NCBI RefSeq assembly: GCF_031458135.1
Contig: NZ_JAVDXW010000001.1
Coordinates: 1,674,001 to 1,738,000, forward strand
Length of the DNA stretch: 64,000 bases
Origin: Haloactinomyces albus
Lineage (GTDB): Bacteria > Actinomycetota > Actinomycetes > Mycobacteriales > Pseudonocardiaceae
Direction: 5' to 3'
The position numbers and the translations under genes were made by a program. Below are positions 54,284 to 62,328 of this stretch, one piece after another. How positions within the stretch are numbered: the stretch's first letter is position 1; each line of letters starts with the position of its first letter. A model generated the notes under the pieces. That model worked only from the letters and a program-made list of their open reading frames with translations, was not told where the DNA came from and searched no databases.

Positions 54284-55519
54284 TCAGCTCGCGAGGCCGG
54301 TTCGCACCGCGATCGGCTCCGGGACTTCCTCGGCGTCGAGCACGTGCCGATAGATCCGTTCGAACCTCGCCAGGATCGCGTCGATGTCGTGCTGGGACAC
54401 CAGTTCCTGGCTCGCCGCCCCCATCCGATCGATGGTGGAGCGGTCGCCGATGACCCTGTCGATCGCCTTGACCAGAGCGTGTACGTCCCGAGGTGGGTAC
54501 AGCCAGCCGTTGCGTCCCGGCCGTACCAAGTGCGGTAGTGCCATGGCGTTGGCGAGCACCACGGGAGTACCGGCCGACATCGCCTCCATGGTGGCCAGGC
54601 TCTGCAACTCGGCCACACTCGGCATGCAGAACAGATCGGCGCGAGCATAGGCATCGAGCAGCTCGTCGTCGCCGACGAAGCCGAAGAAATGGACCCGATC
54701 GGCGATGCCGAGTTCGGCGGCAAGCTGTTCGAAGTACTCCCGGCGAGCACCGTCACCCACGATCTCCAGCCTCGTCGGTACCTGCGTATGCAGCAACGAC
54801 ATGGCCCGCAGCAGGTCCTCGATGTGCTTTTCCTCGTCGAGCCGCCCGACGAACAGCACGGTGCGAGTGTCCGGATCCGGGTTGCTTCTGCGGAAGGCAG
54901 CCGCCCGCCGCCGATATCGGCCGACGTCGATCCCGCAGGAGACCGGCATCGCCTGGTGGGCGAAACCGTTGTCCCGCAGCAACTGCACGGCGCGCGGTGT
55001 CGGCGCGGTCACCAGCTGCGCCTTACCGTAGTGCTTGATCAGCTGACGCCACAGCAACCGCGCGGCGGCGGTCTGTAGCTTCCGCGGAACCCGGATGTAT
55101 CCGAAGATGTTCTCCGGCATGAAGTGGTTGGTCGCCACCAGGCCGATGCCGCGCTGTCGAGCGGCATTGATGAGGCCCCGCCCGATGAAGAAGTGCGACT
55201 GCGCGTGCACCACATCGGGCCGGATCTCGTCGAGCAGCCGCTTGGCGGCCGCGGAAGCACGCCAGGGCGTGCAGACCCGGATCGTGGGATGCACCGGAGT
55301 CGCGTGGGTCCCGACACGGTGCACCGTGACCCCCTCTTCGACCGTGGTGCTGGAGTGCCGGTCGGTCGAGTGGCAGATCACGTGCACATCGTGCCCCCGA
55401 CCGGCCAACCCCGTGGCCAGCCGGTGTCCGAAGTTCGCCGCACCGTTGACGTCGGGCGGATAGGTAACCGCACCGACCACGATCCGCAGTGGCCGTCGGG
55501 TGAGCGGTTGGGAAGTCAA
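54284..55519 (-). CDS. GT4-type glycosyltransferase (PimB / SQD2-like)
   Basis: 411 residues. TYPPDVNGAANFGHRLATGL near 18, DVVHAQSHFFIGRGLINAAR near 100, ATNHFMPENIFGY near 130; donor half with VLFVGRLDEEKHIEDLLRAM near 220, FFGFVGDDELLDAYARADLF near 275 and FCMPSVAELQSLATMEAMSA near 295, a variant of the EGxxxxxLEAM motif. Resembles lipid glycosyltransferases that use GDP-mannose or UDP-sugars. It lies 12 bp behind the DMT gene and heads the sugar-lipid part of the operon. Confidence 0.93.
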   Translation of the reverse strand: MTSQPLTRRPLRIVVGAVTYPPDVNGAANFGHRLATGLAGRGHDVHVICHSTDRHSSTTVEEGVTVHRVGTHATPVHPTIRVCTPWRASAAAKRLLDEIRPDVVHAQSHFFIGRGLINAARQRGIGLVATNHFMPENIFGYIRVPRKLQTAAARLLWRQLIKHYGKAQLVTAPTPRAVQLLRDNGFAHQAMPVSCGIDVGRYRRRAAAFRRSNPDPDTRTVLFVGRLDEEKHIEDLLRAMSLLHTQVPTRLEIVGDGARREYFEQLAAELGIADRVHFFGFVGDDELLDAYARADLFCMPSVAELQSLATMEAMSAGTPVVLANAMALPHLVRPGRNGWLYPPRDVHALVKAIDRVIGDRSTIDRMGAASQELVSQHDIDAILARFERIYRHVLDAEEVPEPIAVRTGLAS

Positions 55520-55531
55520 GTGGTACTCCTG

Positions 55532-56482
55532 TCAGAGACGATCGATCGAAGTCGGTTCGACGAGTTCACGACTCTCGGCCACGACGTGGTGCGCAGGGCG
55601 TTCCTCCCGCTCGGGGTGATACCGCGCCAGTGCGAACACCCCGGCACAGGCAATGACCGCGCACACTGCTTCACCGGCCGCCGTCCACGTGCCGACCTGG
55701 TCGGCTTCCCCCAGCAAGCCGATGCCGAGGCCCACCGCCACCAGCGGGTCGATCACGGTCAGACATGCCACCACCAGATCCGGTGGTCCGCTGGCATAGC
55801 CGTGCTGCAGCATCCACCCGCCGATCAGCAGTGCCGCAGCGATACCGACGAGCGGACGCATGTCGATCCCCGCGAGTTCCCACGACGTGACCTGCTGCGA
55901 GACCGCTCGCATCAACAGGGAGACGAGTCCGTAGGCGACCGCACATCCGGCAACATAGGCCACACAGCGGACCCTGCCCCTGTTCAGGACCGCGATGGTT
56001 CCCAGCACCAGGACCACCCCGGCGACCAGCCGGATGGCCGTGGTCGCCGCCTCGTCCGGGACCGGAGTCGCCTGCGCGCTTCCGGCGGCGAGAAACACGA
56101 AGGACGCGACACCGCACGTGCAGGCCGCCACGGCGAGCACCGCCGAGCGGTGGATCTCACGGACACGCATTCCCTGCTCACGCACGCTGAGCAGCACGGT
56201 GATGGGCAGCGCCAGCACGCCGACCGGCTGCACCACACTCAGCGGGGCCAACCCGAGCGCCAGTGCGTGCAACAGTGCCCCGCCGACCAGGCAGCTCAGC
56301 CCCAGTAACCAGCGGGGGGTACGGACGAGTTGCAGCTGTGACCGGATTCCGAAACCCTGGAGGCCGATGGTGGTGTGCACAGCACCGTGCTGCAGCCGTG
56401 CGCCGACAGCGCACCCGCAGGCGGCCAGTGCCGCAAGGGCTATCGCGAGCAGGATCATCGTGAACCACATCCACGAGGACAT
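55532..56482 (-). CDS. DMT-superfamily transporter
   Basis: 316 residues with about nine or ten helices. The first EamA-like half (AIALAALAACGCAVGARLQH) has LVGGALLHALALGLAPLSVV and QPVGVLALPITVLLSV near 80-100; the second half has CAVAYGLVSLLMRAVS. This resembles actinobacterial DMT proteins near NIPA-like Mg2+ transporters. It opens the leftward glycosyltransferase operon. Substrate unknown, maybe a lipid-linked sugar or small metabolite. Confidence 0.82.
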   Translation of the reverse strand: MSSWMWFTMILLAIALAALAACGCAVGARLQHGAVHTTIGLQGFGIRSQLQLVRTPRWLLGLSCLVGGALLHALALGLAPLSVVQPVGVLALPITVLLSVREQGMRVREIHRSAVLAVAACTCGVASFVFLAAGSAQATPVPDEAATTAIRLVAGVVLVLGTIAVLNRGRVRCVAYVAGCAVAYGLVSLLMRAVSQQVTSWELAGIDMRPLVGIAAALLIGGWMLQHGYASGPPDLVVACLTVIDPLVAVGLGIGLLGEADQVGTWTAAGEAVCAVIACAGVFALARYHPEREERPAHHVVAESRELVEPTSIDRL

Positions 56483-56860
56483 CCCGCTACCGGCGAGAGC
56501 ATCCGCAGTCGTCTATCCACATCATCAATCTCGCGCATCCTGGCCTCGCCCCACATCCGGGGCCACACCCCCATTTTCCCTGAGGCTTTCTACGCACACG
56601 CCCCATCGTGTCTTCCGCCGGGCACCTCAGACCTCCGTGAGCACGGACCGAGCGGACGGTTCGGCTCACGAGACTGCCACATCACCCCGGTGACGCTGCG
56701 GCCCACGGTCACGACTCTAGAGCAACCGCGCTGAGAGATTGTCAGGGAACACGTCACCGACCCCGATGGGAAAGCGCACGCAGGCGAGCACGGCCCCGTG
56801 GCACCACTTCCCTCACCGGGGACTGAAATCGCAGGTCACCGCGCCGTCCGCGGTCCGCCC
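56483..56860. other. Intergenic region between lysozyme and DMT genes
   Basis: 378 bp; no gene seen. Contains the promoter of the operon at 56482 and the hairpin 56637-56669, which would end the lysozyme transcript. Confidence 0.45.
56637..56669. terminator. Hairpin downstream of the lysozyme gene
   Basis: GTGAGC (56637-56642) pairs with GCTCAC (56664-56669), and CGGACCG with CGGTTCG inside it (one G-T). It is about 190 bp beyond the lysozyme stop. Confidence 0.55.
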
Positions 56861-57652
56861 TCAACGCGGGATCGTCAGAACCTCTCCCACATAAATCAGG
56901 TCGGGGTCCGTGATTGCGTTCACGTCGGCGATGGTTCGCCAGTCCACCCCGAAGCGCGCCCCGATCCCCGAGAGAGTGTCGCCGGGCTGAACGACATAGG
57001 TTCCACCCGGTGGCGGAGGCGACGGTGGCGGGGGAACCATCCCTCCGGTGAGCACGGACAGCTCGACGAGCGCGACATCGAGATCCGTGTTGCCCGCGAT
57101 GCCGGGGACCTGGCCCTCCGAGGAATACTGGTGCAGGACCACCCGATCGGTGAGGTATCCGGGCTTGCCCGGGTCACGGCCGTAGTGGGCCACCCACAGG
57201 GACACTCCGGAGTCGACCCAGCTGTCCGTGCCGAGCTTGGCGTCGAACCAGTATGTGGAGGAGTAGACCATCACCTCGTGGCGGCCCGTGTGCCCACGAA
57301 TGGCGTTGATGAAGCCCTTCACCCAGCTCGCGAGGTCGGTGCCTTCGGTCTCGATGTCCAGGCACGGCGGGAGATCGCCCGGTGCACCGGAGTCGAGCCG
57401 GGCCAACTGCGCGGCGAAGTCCGCGGCGTCCTGCTGCGGCGTGTTCGTGTCCGGTCGCGCGAAGTGGTACAGGCCGGTGACCATTCCGGCCCTGCGAGCA
57501 CCCGCCAGCTGAGAGTCCAACGTGGGACTCACGTAACCGACGCCCTCCGTGGCCTTGATGTAGGTGAACCGGTAGCCGGCATCGCGCACCGCCGACCAAT
57601 CGGGTTCACCCTGGTAACGCGCCACATCGATACCCGGGATTCGCGTGGCCAT
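56861..57652 (-). CDS. GH25 lysozyme with C-terminal LysM
   Basis: 263 residues from the ATG at 57652, with GAGAGG behind it. GH25 muramidase: GIDVARYQGEPDWSAVRDAG near 8, FTYIKATEGVGYVSP near 30, CLDIETEGTDLASWV near 95, VMVYSSTYWF near 125, and the catalytic Asp/Glu in D-I-E. A Pro-rich linker (PPPPSPPPPGG) leads to LysM (YVVQPGDTLSGIGARFG, later IYVGEVLTIP). No signal peptide, so export may be by lysis or another route. A frame upstream, encoding a PPARV repeat, could extend the protein, but family similarity starts at 57652. Confidence 0.92.
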   Translation of the reverse strand: MATRIPGIDVARYQGEPDWSAVRDAGYRFTYIKATEGVGYVSPTLDSQLAGARRAGMVTGLYHFARPDTNTPQQDAADFAAQLARLDSGAPGDLPPCLDIETEGTDLASWVKGFINAIRGHTGRHEVMVYSSTYWFDAKLGTDSWVDSGVSLWVAHYGRDPGKPGYLTDRVVLHQYSSEGQVPGIAGNTDLDVALVELSVLTGGMVPPPPSPPPPGGTYVVQPGDTLSGIGARFGVDWRTIADVNAITDPDLIYVGEVLTIPR

Positions 57653-57714
57653 CGCACACCTCTCGGATCGATTCGGGTCGTGCCGGGTACTCCGGGCTCG
57701 GATGCTCGGGGCTC

Positions 57715-57785
57715 GTGCAGGCGGTACTCGTGCAGGCGGTACTCGTGCAGGCGGTACTCGTGCAGGCGGTACTCGTGCAGACGGG
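57715..57785. repeat. 15-bp minisatellite, four copies
   Basis: GCGGTACTCGTGCAG is repeated exactly at 57721-57735, 57736-57750, 57751-57765 and 57766-57780, with partial copies on each side. Its length (a multiple of three) keeps every frame open. It lies about 65-130 bp upstream of the lysozyme start, in its promoter or leader. Confidence 0.9.
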
Positions 57786-57939
57786 CTCCGCGTGCTCCGG
57801 CACTGTTCAACATAGCGGAATCGGCGGCGAAAGCGGACCACCATCGGAGTTACATCGGATATCCCGCCATACGTCTTCACCGACGGGAGGATCGGTCGAC
57901 GACGATCCCGCCGCAGCGGTGAGTAAGGAGGTGGCCATC

Positions 57940-58635
57940 GTGACCTCGCACGGATTGGACACCGTCAGCCGAATAGCGATACGGGCATCGGGAGTGCTGA
58001 TGGTCGGCGTGCTCCTGGCAAGTTGTGGGCAGCAGGCGCAGCAGGCGGCCGGGCCCGCTCCCGCAGTGCAGGCGGGGCCCGCACCGTCCGTTCCTGCCCC
58101 CGCGTCATCGAGCGAGAGCACGGCGGGAACAGCACCACCTTCGCGATCCGCCGCGCACCCGCGGAAGCCGAGCACGCAGGCGAGCACTCCCACCACCGAG
58201 GCATCGCGGCAATCGACGACGGTCGAACGCTGCCACACCTCGATGCTCACCGGCAGTCTTCGGCAGGGACATCCGGCCGCCGGGCAGCGCTACGCGGAGC
58301 TGACTCTGCACAACGGCAGCGACCGGGTCTGCACCATCCACGGCTACCCGGGGCTGCAACTGGTCGACTCGAACGGACATCCCCTGGCCACCGACGTGCA
58401 TCGGATCCCGCGGCAGGAGCCCGAACCGATCCGTCTGTCCTCGGGGGAATCCGTGTCGGCAACCCTGCACTGGGGTGTCGTGCCGACCGGAGAGGAACCG
58501 GTCAGCGGTCCCTGCGGACCCGAACCGGCAGGCATCGAAGTCATCCCGCCGGACGAGAGGGAGCCGCTGACCGTGGCCTGGACGCTCGGACCGGTCTGCG
58601 GAAACGGTTCCCTGGACACCACGGCACTGCACTGA
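57940..58635 (+). CDS. DUF4232-like lipoprotein
   Basis: 231 residues from GTG 57940, with AAGGAGGT at 57926-57933. Signal helix and lipobox VGVLLASCGQQ, then a Pro/Ala/Ser-rich linker of about 75 residues, then CHTSMLTGSLRQGHPAAGQR and ELTLHNGSDRVCTIHGYPGL, later SATLHWGVVPTGE and GPCGPEPAGIEV: the DUF4232 fold with four cysteines in two disulfides. Cell-surface protein of unknown role, common in actinobacteria. Confidence 0.87.
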   Translation: MTSHGLDTVSRIAIRASGVLMVGVLLASCGQQAQQAAGPAPAVQAGPAPSVPAPASSSESTAGTAPPSRSAAHPRKPSTQASTPTTEASRQSTTVERCHTSMLTGSLRQGHPAAGQRYAELTLHNGSDRVCTIHGYPGLQLVDSNGHPLATDVHRIPRQEPEPIRLSSGESVSATLHWGVVPTGEEPVSGPCGPEPAGIEVIPPDEREPLTVAWTLGPVCGNGSLDTTALH

Positions 58636-58737
58636 TTCCGACGCACATGAGAGGGGCTGACTGGGGGTATCCCCCGCAAACGGGCTTCTTCGGCACTGCA
58701 CCGATTCCGACAGGCACGAGAAGGACTGAATGGGGGT
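58623..58737 (+). repeat. 46-bp imperfect direct repeat
   Basis: 58623-58668 and 58692-58737 agree at about 38 of 46 positions (both start GGCACTGCAC and end TGGGGGT). The first includes the last codons of the lipoprotein gene. They are 69 bp apart and lie before the first PRC-barrel gene, so they may be regulator sites or the trace of a duplication. Confidence 0.75.
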
Positions 58738-58798
58738 GGGCTGAATGGGTAATCCCCGGGAAGAGGCTTTTTCAGCCGACGCGATTGAGGCGATATTC

Positions 58799-59623
58799 AT
58801 GAAGGACGTCAGGCAGGCACAGGATTTGATCGGCAGCGATGTGTACGACCGCGACGGCGGCAAGGTCGGCCGTATCGGCAACGTCTACATGGATGACGAC
58901 ACTCGCCAGCCCGAGTGGGTGACCGTACGGACCGGCATGTTCGGGACGAAGGAGAGCTTCGTGCCGCTGTCCAGGGCCAGCGCCACGGATTCGGGCATCA
59001 ACGTCGATGTCACCCGAGACCAGGTCAAGGACGCGCCGCGGATCGAAGCGGAGCAGGGCCACCTGTCCGAGCAGGAGGGCCAGGAGCTCTACAGCTACTA
59101 CCAGATTCAGCCGACCTCCACCGGCAGGCACGCTTCCGGCGAGGAAGCGACCTCGCAGCAGGAAGGTGGCAGGCACGAGCGGGCCGAGACCACCGGGCAG
59201 CGTCGGTCGTCCCAACAGTCGGGGACATCGGCGGAGCCGGAGTCGATGACCCGTTCCGAGGAGCATCTCCGTGTCGGCAAGGAGAATGTCGAATCGGGCC
59301 GGGTGCGCCTGCGCAAGTACGTCACCACCGAGCAGGAGTCGGTGACGGTGCCCGTCAGCCACGAGGAGGTACGTGTCGAGCGGGAGCCGATCAGCGAGTC
59401 CGAACAGCAGCGGATGTCCGGCGGTGAGATCGGCGAATCCGAGGACGAGGTCGTCCTGCACGCGGAGCAGCCGGTGGTCGGCAAGGAATCCGTACCTGTG
59501 GAACGGGCGAAGTTGAACACGGAAGAGGTCACCGAGGAACAGACCGTCTCCGACGAGGTGCAGCGGGAGCAGTTCGACGTCGACGAGCAGAACGCACAGC
59601 GCCGCAGAGAGCAAGGCTCGTGA
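58799..59623 (+). CDS. PRC-barrel / DUF2382 stress protein
   Basis: 274 residues from ATG 58799 (MKDVRQAQDLIGSDVYDRDG); an ATG at 58745 is possible, but the family begins at this position and GAGGCG lies before it. PRC barrel to residue 90 (VYMDDDTRQPEWVTVRTGMF, FVPLSRA), a Ser/Gln/Arg-rich linker, then DUF2382 (RSEEHLRVGKENVESGRVRL, RKYVTTEQESVTVPVSHEEV, VVLHAEQPVVGKESVPVERA). Found as stress-response proteins of unknown mechanism. The following gene is a shorter paralogue. Confidence 0.92.
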   Translation: MKDVRQAQDLIGSDVYDRDGGKVGRIGNVYMDDDTRQPEWVTVRTGMFGTKESFVPLSRASATDSGINVDVTRDQVKDAPRIEAEQGHLSEQEGQELYSYYQIQPTSTGRHASGEEATSQQEGGRHERAETTGQRRSSQQSGTSAEPESMTRSEEHLRVGKENVESGRVRLRKYVTTEQESVTVPVSHEEVRVEREPISESEQQRMSGGEIGESEDEVVLHAEQPVVGKESVPVERAKLNTEEVTEEQTVSDEVQREQFDVDEQNAQRRREQGS

Positions 59624-59953
59624 GCAGCCGACAGCGGTTCGTCGGTGCCTCGTGGCGTACACCGGCGAACCGCTGTGGCAACGCTGTGGCAACGTCGGCA
59701 GCATCGGCACCGGCGGCATCAGCGGCACCGCTCGCCCCGTGAATGTCCGTGCACTCCCGAGCGGGGTGCGGAGTGCCCGCACTGCGCAGCAGCTGATTGA
59801 TCACCACCTGATTGCTCACTCGAACGAGTGAGTCATAACGCATGCCCGGTTGCGGGAGATCGCGTCCGCGTGCAGCGTCTTCGGCGCAGCGCCGCTGTAC
59901 CGGAGACTCGTCACGGCGCCACCCTGCCGACGGACATGATCGAGGCGAGATAC
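59624..59953. other. Intergenic region between the two PRC-barrel genes
   Basis: 330 bp without a gene. It holds the palindrome CTCACTCGAACGAGTGAG at 59815-59832, a likely operator or promoter element for the second gene, and a G+C-rich stretch with repeated GGCATC/GGCACC words near 59700-59735. Confidence 0.5.
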
Positions 59954-60472
59954 ATGGACGACGCCACACGCGCACAGGAACTGATCGGCAACGACGTCTA
60001 CGGCCGCGACGGCGACAAGCTCGGCCGTGTGGGGCACGTGTACGTGGACGATGCCACCCACCATCCGGAGTGGGTGACGGTCCGTACCGGCCTGTTCGGC
60101 ATGAGGGAGAGCTTCGTCCCGCTCGCGGGCGCCTCGACCCACGAGCACCGGATCGACCTCGACGTATCCGGGGAGCGGGTCAAGGAGGCTCCCCGCGTGG
60201 AAGCCGAGCACGGCCACCTGTCCGAGCAGGAAGGCCGGGACCTCTACAGCTACTACGGCATCGAGCGGCCGACGACCGGGGCACCACAGCCGGTGTCCGC
60301 CCGACAACAGGCGGAAGGCCCCACGCCCGGCCGGAACCCGGCGGGCCGGGCCATCGAAGTGGTGGCGACGGAAACCGGCAGGCACCACCGCTCGGAGTCC
60401 GCTCCCGAGGACCGGCGGCTGATCCCTCGCCCCGACCGGACACAGCAGGGCAAGCACCGGAAGGAGCAGTGA
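59954..60472 (+). CDS. PRC-barrel protein, shortened paralogue
   Basis: 172 residues from ATG 59954 (MDDATRAQELIGNDVYGRDG), with GAGGCGAGA before it in the same place as GAGGCGATA before the first paralogue. The PRC barrel is nearly identical in pattern (VYVDDATHHPEWVTVRTGLF) and ends with the shared HLSEQEGRDLYSYYGI. The DUF2382 domain is absent; the tail is a basic linker ending RTQQGKHRKEQ. Thus a partial duplicate that still looks functional. Confidence 0.9.
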   Translation: MDDATRAQELIGNDVYGRDGDKLGRVGHVYVDDATHHPEWVTVRTGLFGMRESFVPLAGASTHEHRIDLDVSGERVKEAPRVEAEHGHLSEQEGRDLYSYYGIERPTTGAPQPVSARQQAEGPTPGRNPAGRAIEVVATETGRHHRSESAPEDRRLIPRPDRTQQGKHRKEQ

Positions 60473-60553
60473 AGTCCTCCCGGAAACCTCGGCTCTCTTC
60501 CGGACGCAGGGACGTGCGTCTCCCATTCCCCCATGGGCGAGAATGTCTCCGCC

Positions 60554-61507
60554 ATGGCTGAAGAAACCGAGCTCGAACTGTTGATAACGGTCGTGGTCGC
60601 CGCAGCGGGCGATCATGCGGCGCGCGAGGCGTGCCGGGAACTGGTTCGACGGGTCGGCGGCCGAATCGTGGAATCCGGTGACTGCTCCGACGAGGAGCCC
60701 GGCTGCTGGTCGGTCACCCTCCTGTGCCGCGGCGGCGAAGCCGATCACCGGGTGAGTGCCGCGGCGCTCTCCCGCGCCGTCCGCAACTTCCTGCGAGAGC
60801 TCGGCCCCGGCTACGGCAACTCACGCGTCTCCTGCGAACCACCGACCGCCTGGACCGTGGTGGACAACCCCGAGCTGGTGGGCAAGCTGGTCGACGGGGG
60901 TGAGCGACTGCTGGTGGAGGCATGGCCGGGTGATTCCCCGCTCCCGATGTCCCCAGGACAACCGTCCCCACCGTCCGGCACCCGGATCTCGTCCGATCCG
61001 GCCCGCTCCGCCGATCCGGAGGCGATCGGTGACCCCGACGAGTCCATCCCGGCCGAGAGCGCCGAGCCTCGACTCGACGACCTCGACGAGAACGGCAGGC
61101 CACGTGTCCGGCTCGGCCTGGTGGTCGACGTGCTGAGCCAACGGCAGTCCGGTGCGGAGTGGCCCGCGAGGGCGTTGGCAAGCCGGGTGTCCCACACCAT
61201 CACCGTCACCGGCAGCACCGAGCATCCCCCCGTGGTGCGCGTGGTCCTGGATCTCGGCCCGTTCGTGGGAACGGTGTCCGAGCTCGTGCCGTGGGCGGTC
61301 ACCGAGTTCGGCGGCCGGGGATGGTCACCTCCACAGGCGCACGCGAGAGGCAGCGTGGCTCGCTGGTCGACCGCATCCGCTCCCCGGTCCGGGATCACGG
61401 CGATCGAGCTCTTCGCCTTCGAACCGGAATCCGGCACGACGGATCCCGCACGAGCCACAGCAGCCGTTGCCGCCACCGTGGCCTCAGCATCCGACATCCC
61501 CGGATAG
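60554..61507 (+). CDS. Uncharacterised protein upstream of the FtsK-like cluster
   Basis: 317 residues from ATG 60554 (MAEETELELLITVVVAAAGD); an ATG at 60533 would add seven. It has two related-looking halves of about 105 residues each (N-terminal ELLITVVVAAAGDHAAREAC; C-terminal RVRLGLVVDVLSQRQSGAEW) separated by an acidic Pro/Ser/Asp linker (about 150-190). No membrane helix or known motif. I do not recognise the family. The next gene starts 163 bp later on the same strand, so it may belong with the FtsK cluster. Confidence 0.7.
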   Translation: MAEETELELLITVVVAAAGDHAAREACRELVRRVGGRIVESGDCSDEEPGCWSVTLLCRGGEADHRVSAAALSRAVRNFLRELGPGYGNSRVSCEPPTAWTVVDNPELVGKLVDGGERLLVEAWPGDSPLPMSPGQPSPPSGTRISSDPARSADPEAIGDPDESIPAESAEPRLDDLDENGRPRVRLGLVVDVLSQRQSGAEWPARALASRVSHTITVTGSTEHPPVVRVVLDLGPFVGTVSELVPWAVTEFGGRGWSPPQAHARGSVARWSTASAPRSGITAIELFAFEPESGTTDPARATAAVAATVASASDIPG

Positions 61508-61670
61508 AGACCGCACCCGGCCGTGCTCACACACGGCACACCCGTCGCGACGGTGAGCGTCGACCTGCCTGCGCGGGCTCCGGTGGCGGACGCTAACTTG
61601 TCGACCGATACAGCACCTGCTCCGGCAGATCCCATTCATCCCGTTGCGCACCATGGAGGACCCCGTACAG

Positions 61671-61931
61671 ATGGCAGGCGTGGAAGAGGTTCGCGCAGGC
61701 ATCGCCCTGGCGAACCAGAAGGCCTCGGAAGGCATCGCCGCACTGCAGCAGGCCACCCTGGCACTGGAGGAAGCCCAGCAGGCGCTGGCCACCGCGACCC
61801 AGGGCAGCAGCCAGGAAGAGATCCAACACGCCTACGGCATGCTCGCCGAGGCCACGCAGACCCTGAACGGGGTACAGGGCACGGTTCAGGCGAGCATCTC
61901 CTCCACCGAGGGCTACGCGGGACGGCTGTAG
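61671..61931 (+). CDS. Small helical coiled-coil protein
   Basis: 86 residues from ATG 61671 (MAGVEEVRAGIALANQKASE), with GGAGG at 61656-61660. Two long helices rich in Ala, Gln and Glu (IAALQQATLALEEAQQALAT; AYGMLAEATQTLNGVQGTVQ) with a short turn TQGSSQEE, so a helical hairpin of WXG100-like size, but no WxG motif in the turn. Four bases separate it from the next gene. It probably partners that gene and the FtsK-like ATPase. Confidence 0.72.
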   Translation: MAGVEEVRAGIALANQKASEGIAALQQATLALEEAQQALATATQGSSQEEIQHAYGMLAEATQTLNGVQGTVQASISSTEGYAGRL

Positions 61932-61935
61932 CACG

Positions 61936-62187
61936 GTGTCCGCGCTGGAAGAACTCCTGCAGGCACTGCAGCACGTCGACGATCAACTTGCTCGGGGACA
62001 GCAACACCTGGTGCACGCGCGGAGATCACTGCGGGAAGCCGAAGCGGCGCTGACCCGTATCGATCCCGATCATCCCGAGACCGTGGTCCCGCCGGGACTC
62101 CCTCGGTCGAAGGACCGGATCGAGGACACACTCACGAAGGTCGAGCACGTCACCGATGCGCTCCGGGACTTCGCCTCGCGGCTGTAG
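61936..62187 (+). CDS. Small helical protein, partner of the preceding gene
   Basis: 83 residues from GTG 61936 (VSALEELLQALQHVDDQLAR). Mostly helical: GQQHLVHARRSLREAEAALT, a turn with Pro (DPDHPETVVPPGLPR), then DTLTKVEHVTDALRDFASRL. No motif found. It starts four bases after the previous stop. The pattern of two small helical proteins before an FtsK/SpoIIIE ATPase recalls type VII secretion loci, but the family is different. Confidence 0.7.
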   Translation: MSALEELLQALQHVDDQLARGQQHLVHARRSLREAEAALTRIDPDHPETVVPPGLPRSKDRIEDTLTKVEHVTDALRDFASRL

Positions 62188-62328
62188 TCACCCTGGGGCA
62201 ACTCGGTTCCTCGCGACGTCGACCCGACCCAGGCACGCCGAAGATGAGGATCTCGACACATCGCCCGCCGGATCGGCTGGAGAGTGGTACTTTGCTCACG
62301 GTCAGTAACGCCTGCACCGGGGTGGGAT

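Noticed and set aside
57670-57880. Lysozyme start upstream of the minisatellite, adding a repeat-coded N-terminus
   Set aside because: No ribosome-binding site or family similarity there, while 57652 has both.
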